From: Thiorhodococcus mannitoliphagus
GTDB lineage: Bacteria > Pseudomonadota > Gammaproteobacteria > Chromatiales > Chromatiaceae
DNA: 64,000 bases
NCBI RefSeq assembly: GCF_010915725.1
Contig: NZ_JAAIJR010000007.1
Location: 1 to 64,000 of the forward strand
Reading direction: 5' to 3'
Positions 63,320-64,000 of the stretch are shown in pieces. The position numbers were made by a program, and so were the translations under genes. The notes beneath the pieces were generated by a model. The model had not been told where the DNA came from, did no database searches, and saw nothing but the letters and a program-made list of their open reading frames with translations. Every line of letters starts with the position of its first letter. Position 1 is the stretch's first letter.

Positions 63320-64000
63320 ATGCCTGGACAAGATCTAATCGCCCTCTTCCAAGCGAGCCCGGGGCTGCTCTATGCGACCGTCGTGGCTCTCGGGCTCATC
63401 GTGGGAAGCTTCCTCAATGTCGTCATCCTGCGGCTACCCCGGATCATGGAAGCCGACTGGCGGCGTGACTGCGCCGAGCTGAGCGCGGAGCGCGAAGCCG
63501 CATCCGCAGAGAGCGAGTCGCCGCTGAGCTTGTCCAAGCCACCCTCGACCTGCCCGACTTGCGGTCATCGAATCCGCGCCTTTGAGAACATCCCCGTACT
63601 GAGCTACCTCCTGCTGCGCGGCCGTTGCTCGGCCTGCAAGACGCCAATCAGTGCGAGATACCCGATCATCGAGGCCGCGACCGGACTTTTGAGCCTCATC
63701 GTCGTCATGCAGCTCGGGCTCAGTTGGCAGATGCCGGCGGCATTGCTGCTCACCTGGGCACTCATCGCCCTTGCCATCATCGATTACGACACTCAACTGC
63801 TTCCGGACAGCATTACCCTGCCCATGCTTTGGCTTGGGCTCATCCTGAGCCTCTTTGGCCTCTTCGCGGACAGTCACGCGTCGATCGTCGGCGCGGTCGC
63901 CGGATACCTCAGCCTGTGGCTGGTCTTTCACCTGTTCCGCCTCATCACTGGCAAGGAGGGCATGGGCTATGGGGATTTCAAGCTGCTTGGGCTCTTCGGC
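63320..64000 (+). CDS. pilD: Prepilin peptidase/N-methyltransferase, truncated by window end
   Basis: The first 227 residues are present and no stop is reached before 64000. It shows GLIVGSFLNVVILRLPRIME, the zinc-type CPTCGHRI...CSACKTPISARYPIIE, and the two aspartate motifs of the GxGD protease class, IDYDTQLLPDSI and GKEGMGYGDFKLLGLFG. It cleaves and N-methylates prepilins. The ATG is placed at 63320, five bases after the pilC stop. This completes a pilBCD operon. Confidence 0.95.
   Translation, partial: MPGQDLIALFQASPGLLYATVVALGLIVGSFLNVVILRLPRIMEADWRRDCAELSAEREAASAESESPLSLSKPPSTCPTCGHRIRAFENIPVLSYLLLRGRCSACKTPISARYPIIEAATGLLSLIVVMQLGLSWQMPAALLLTWALIALAIIDYDTQLLPDSITLPMLWLGLILSLFGLFADSHASIVGAVAGYLSLWLVFHLFRLITGKEGMGYGDFKLLGLFG

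Overview
The window is a high-GC proteobacterial chromosome segment. The gene content suggests a gammaproteobacterium, and I infer a purple sulfur bacterium (Chromatiales/Chromatiaceae type). The hints are an actP/DUF4212/DUF294/acs acetate module, a PilJ-type chemosensory operon, pilBCD, CZB zinc-sensor proteins and dense small inverted-repeat elements. No rRNA, tRNA, photosynthesis gene or CRISPR array was seen, so the assignment is inference.

Layout. 0.5-3.6 kb: a BCCT transporter, an HdeD-like membrane protein and a tiny membrane protein. 3.7-5.9 kb: a truncated DruA/ISAs1 fusion gene and a UPF0175/DUF3368 toxin-antitoxin pair whose toxin carries a G12 tract. 6.0-9.6 kb: a tightly packed minus-strand operon (RNase J-like nuclease, amidoligase, class I glutamine amidotransferase, YqaA-like membrane protein). 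9.7-12.7 kb: mobile-element debris, with an IS5-family element, several MITE-like families and a hexanucleotide repeat. 12.7-16.3 kb: a small secreted protein, pabB, an unknown coiled protein and two more small elements. 16.9-24 kb: signalling genes (Aer-type PAS protein, CZB chemoreceptor, PilZ protein, and a giant CHASE-PAS-GGDEF-EAL protein ending in a CZB domain). 24.2-25.6 kb: decayed hsdM and vapBC. 25.7-27.8 kb: alanine dehydrogenase and a MIF-family protein with a partial tandem duplication.

The most striking region is 27.9-36.6 kb. A minus-strand Pil/Chp-type chemosensory set (two receiver proteins, CheW, PilJ receptor, CheA hybrid kinase) runs into a secreted repeat protein and then a microbial rhodopsin. 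This rhodopsin keeps the retinal lysine (K230) and the second counterion (D226), but has Tyr at the primary proton-acceptor position (Y90) and Met at the proton-donor position (M101). It therefore should not be a standard proton pump, and its place behind a type IV pilus-type signalling operon suggests light sensing for surface motility. pilB, pilC and pilD lie at the far end of the window.

37.4-51.3 kb is mostly housekeeping: an LpxH-like phosphoesterase, argG, a PQQ-type sugar dehydrogenase, a DUF971 protein, hemH, a hemerythrin, a K+ channel with RCK domains, a DUF6394 protein, a large DUF2339 membrane protein, a LeuA/CimA-like synthase and thrC. 51.7-59.0 kb is the acetate uptake and activation cluster. 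59.3-64.0 kb holds a NYN-domain protein and pilBCD, with pilD running off the end.

Several genes carry frameshifts, stops or homopolymer tracts next to repeats. Some may be assembly errors and should be confirmed from reads before they are interpreted biologically.
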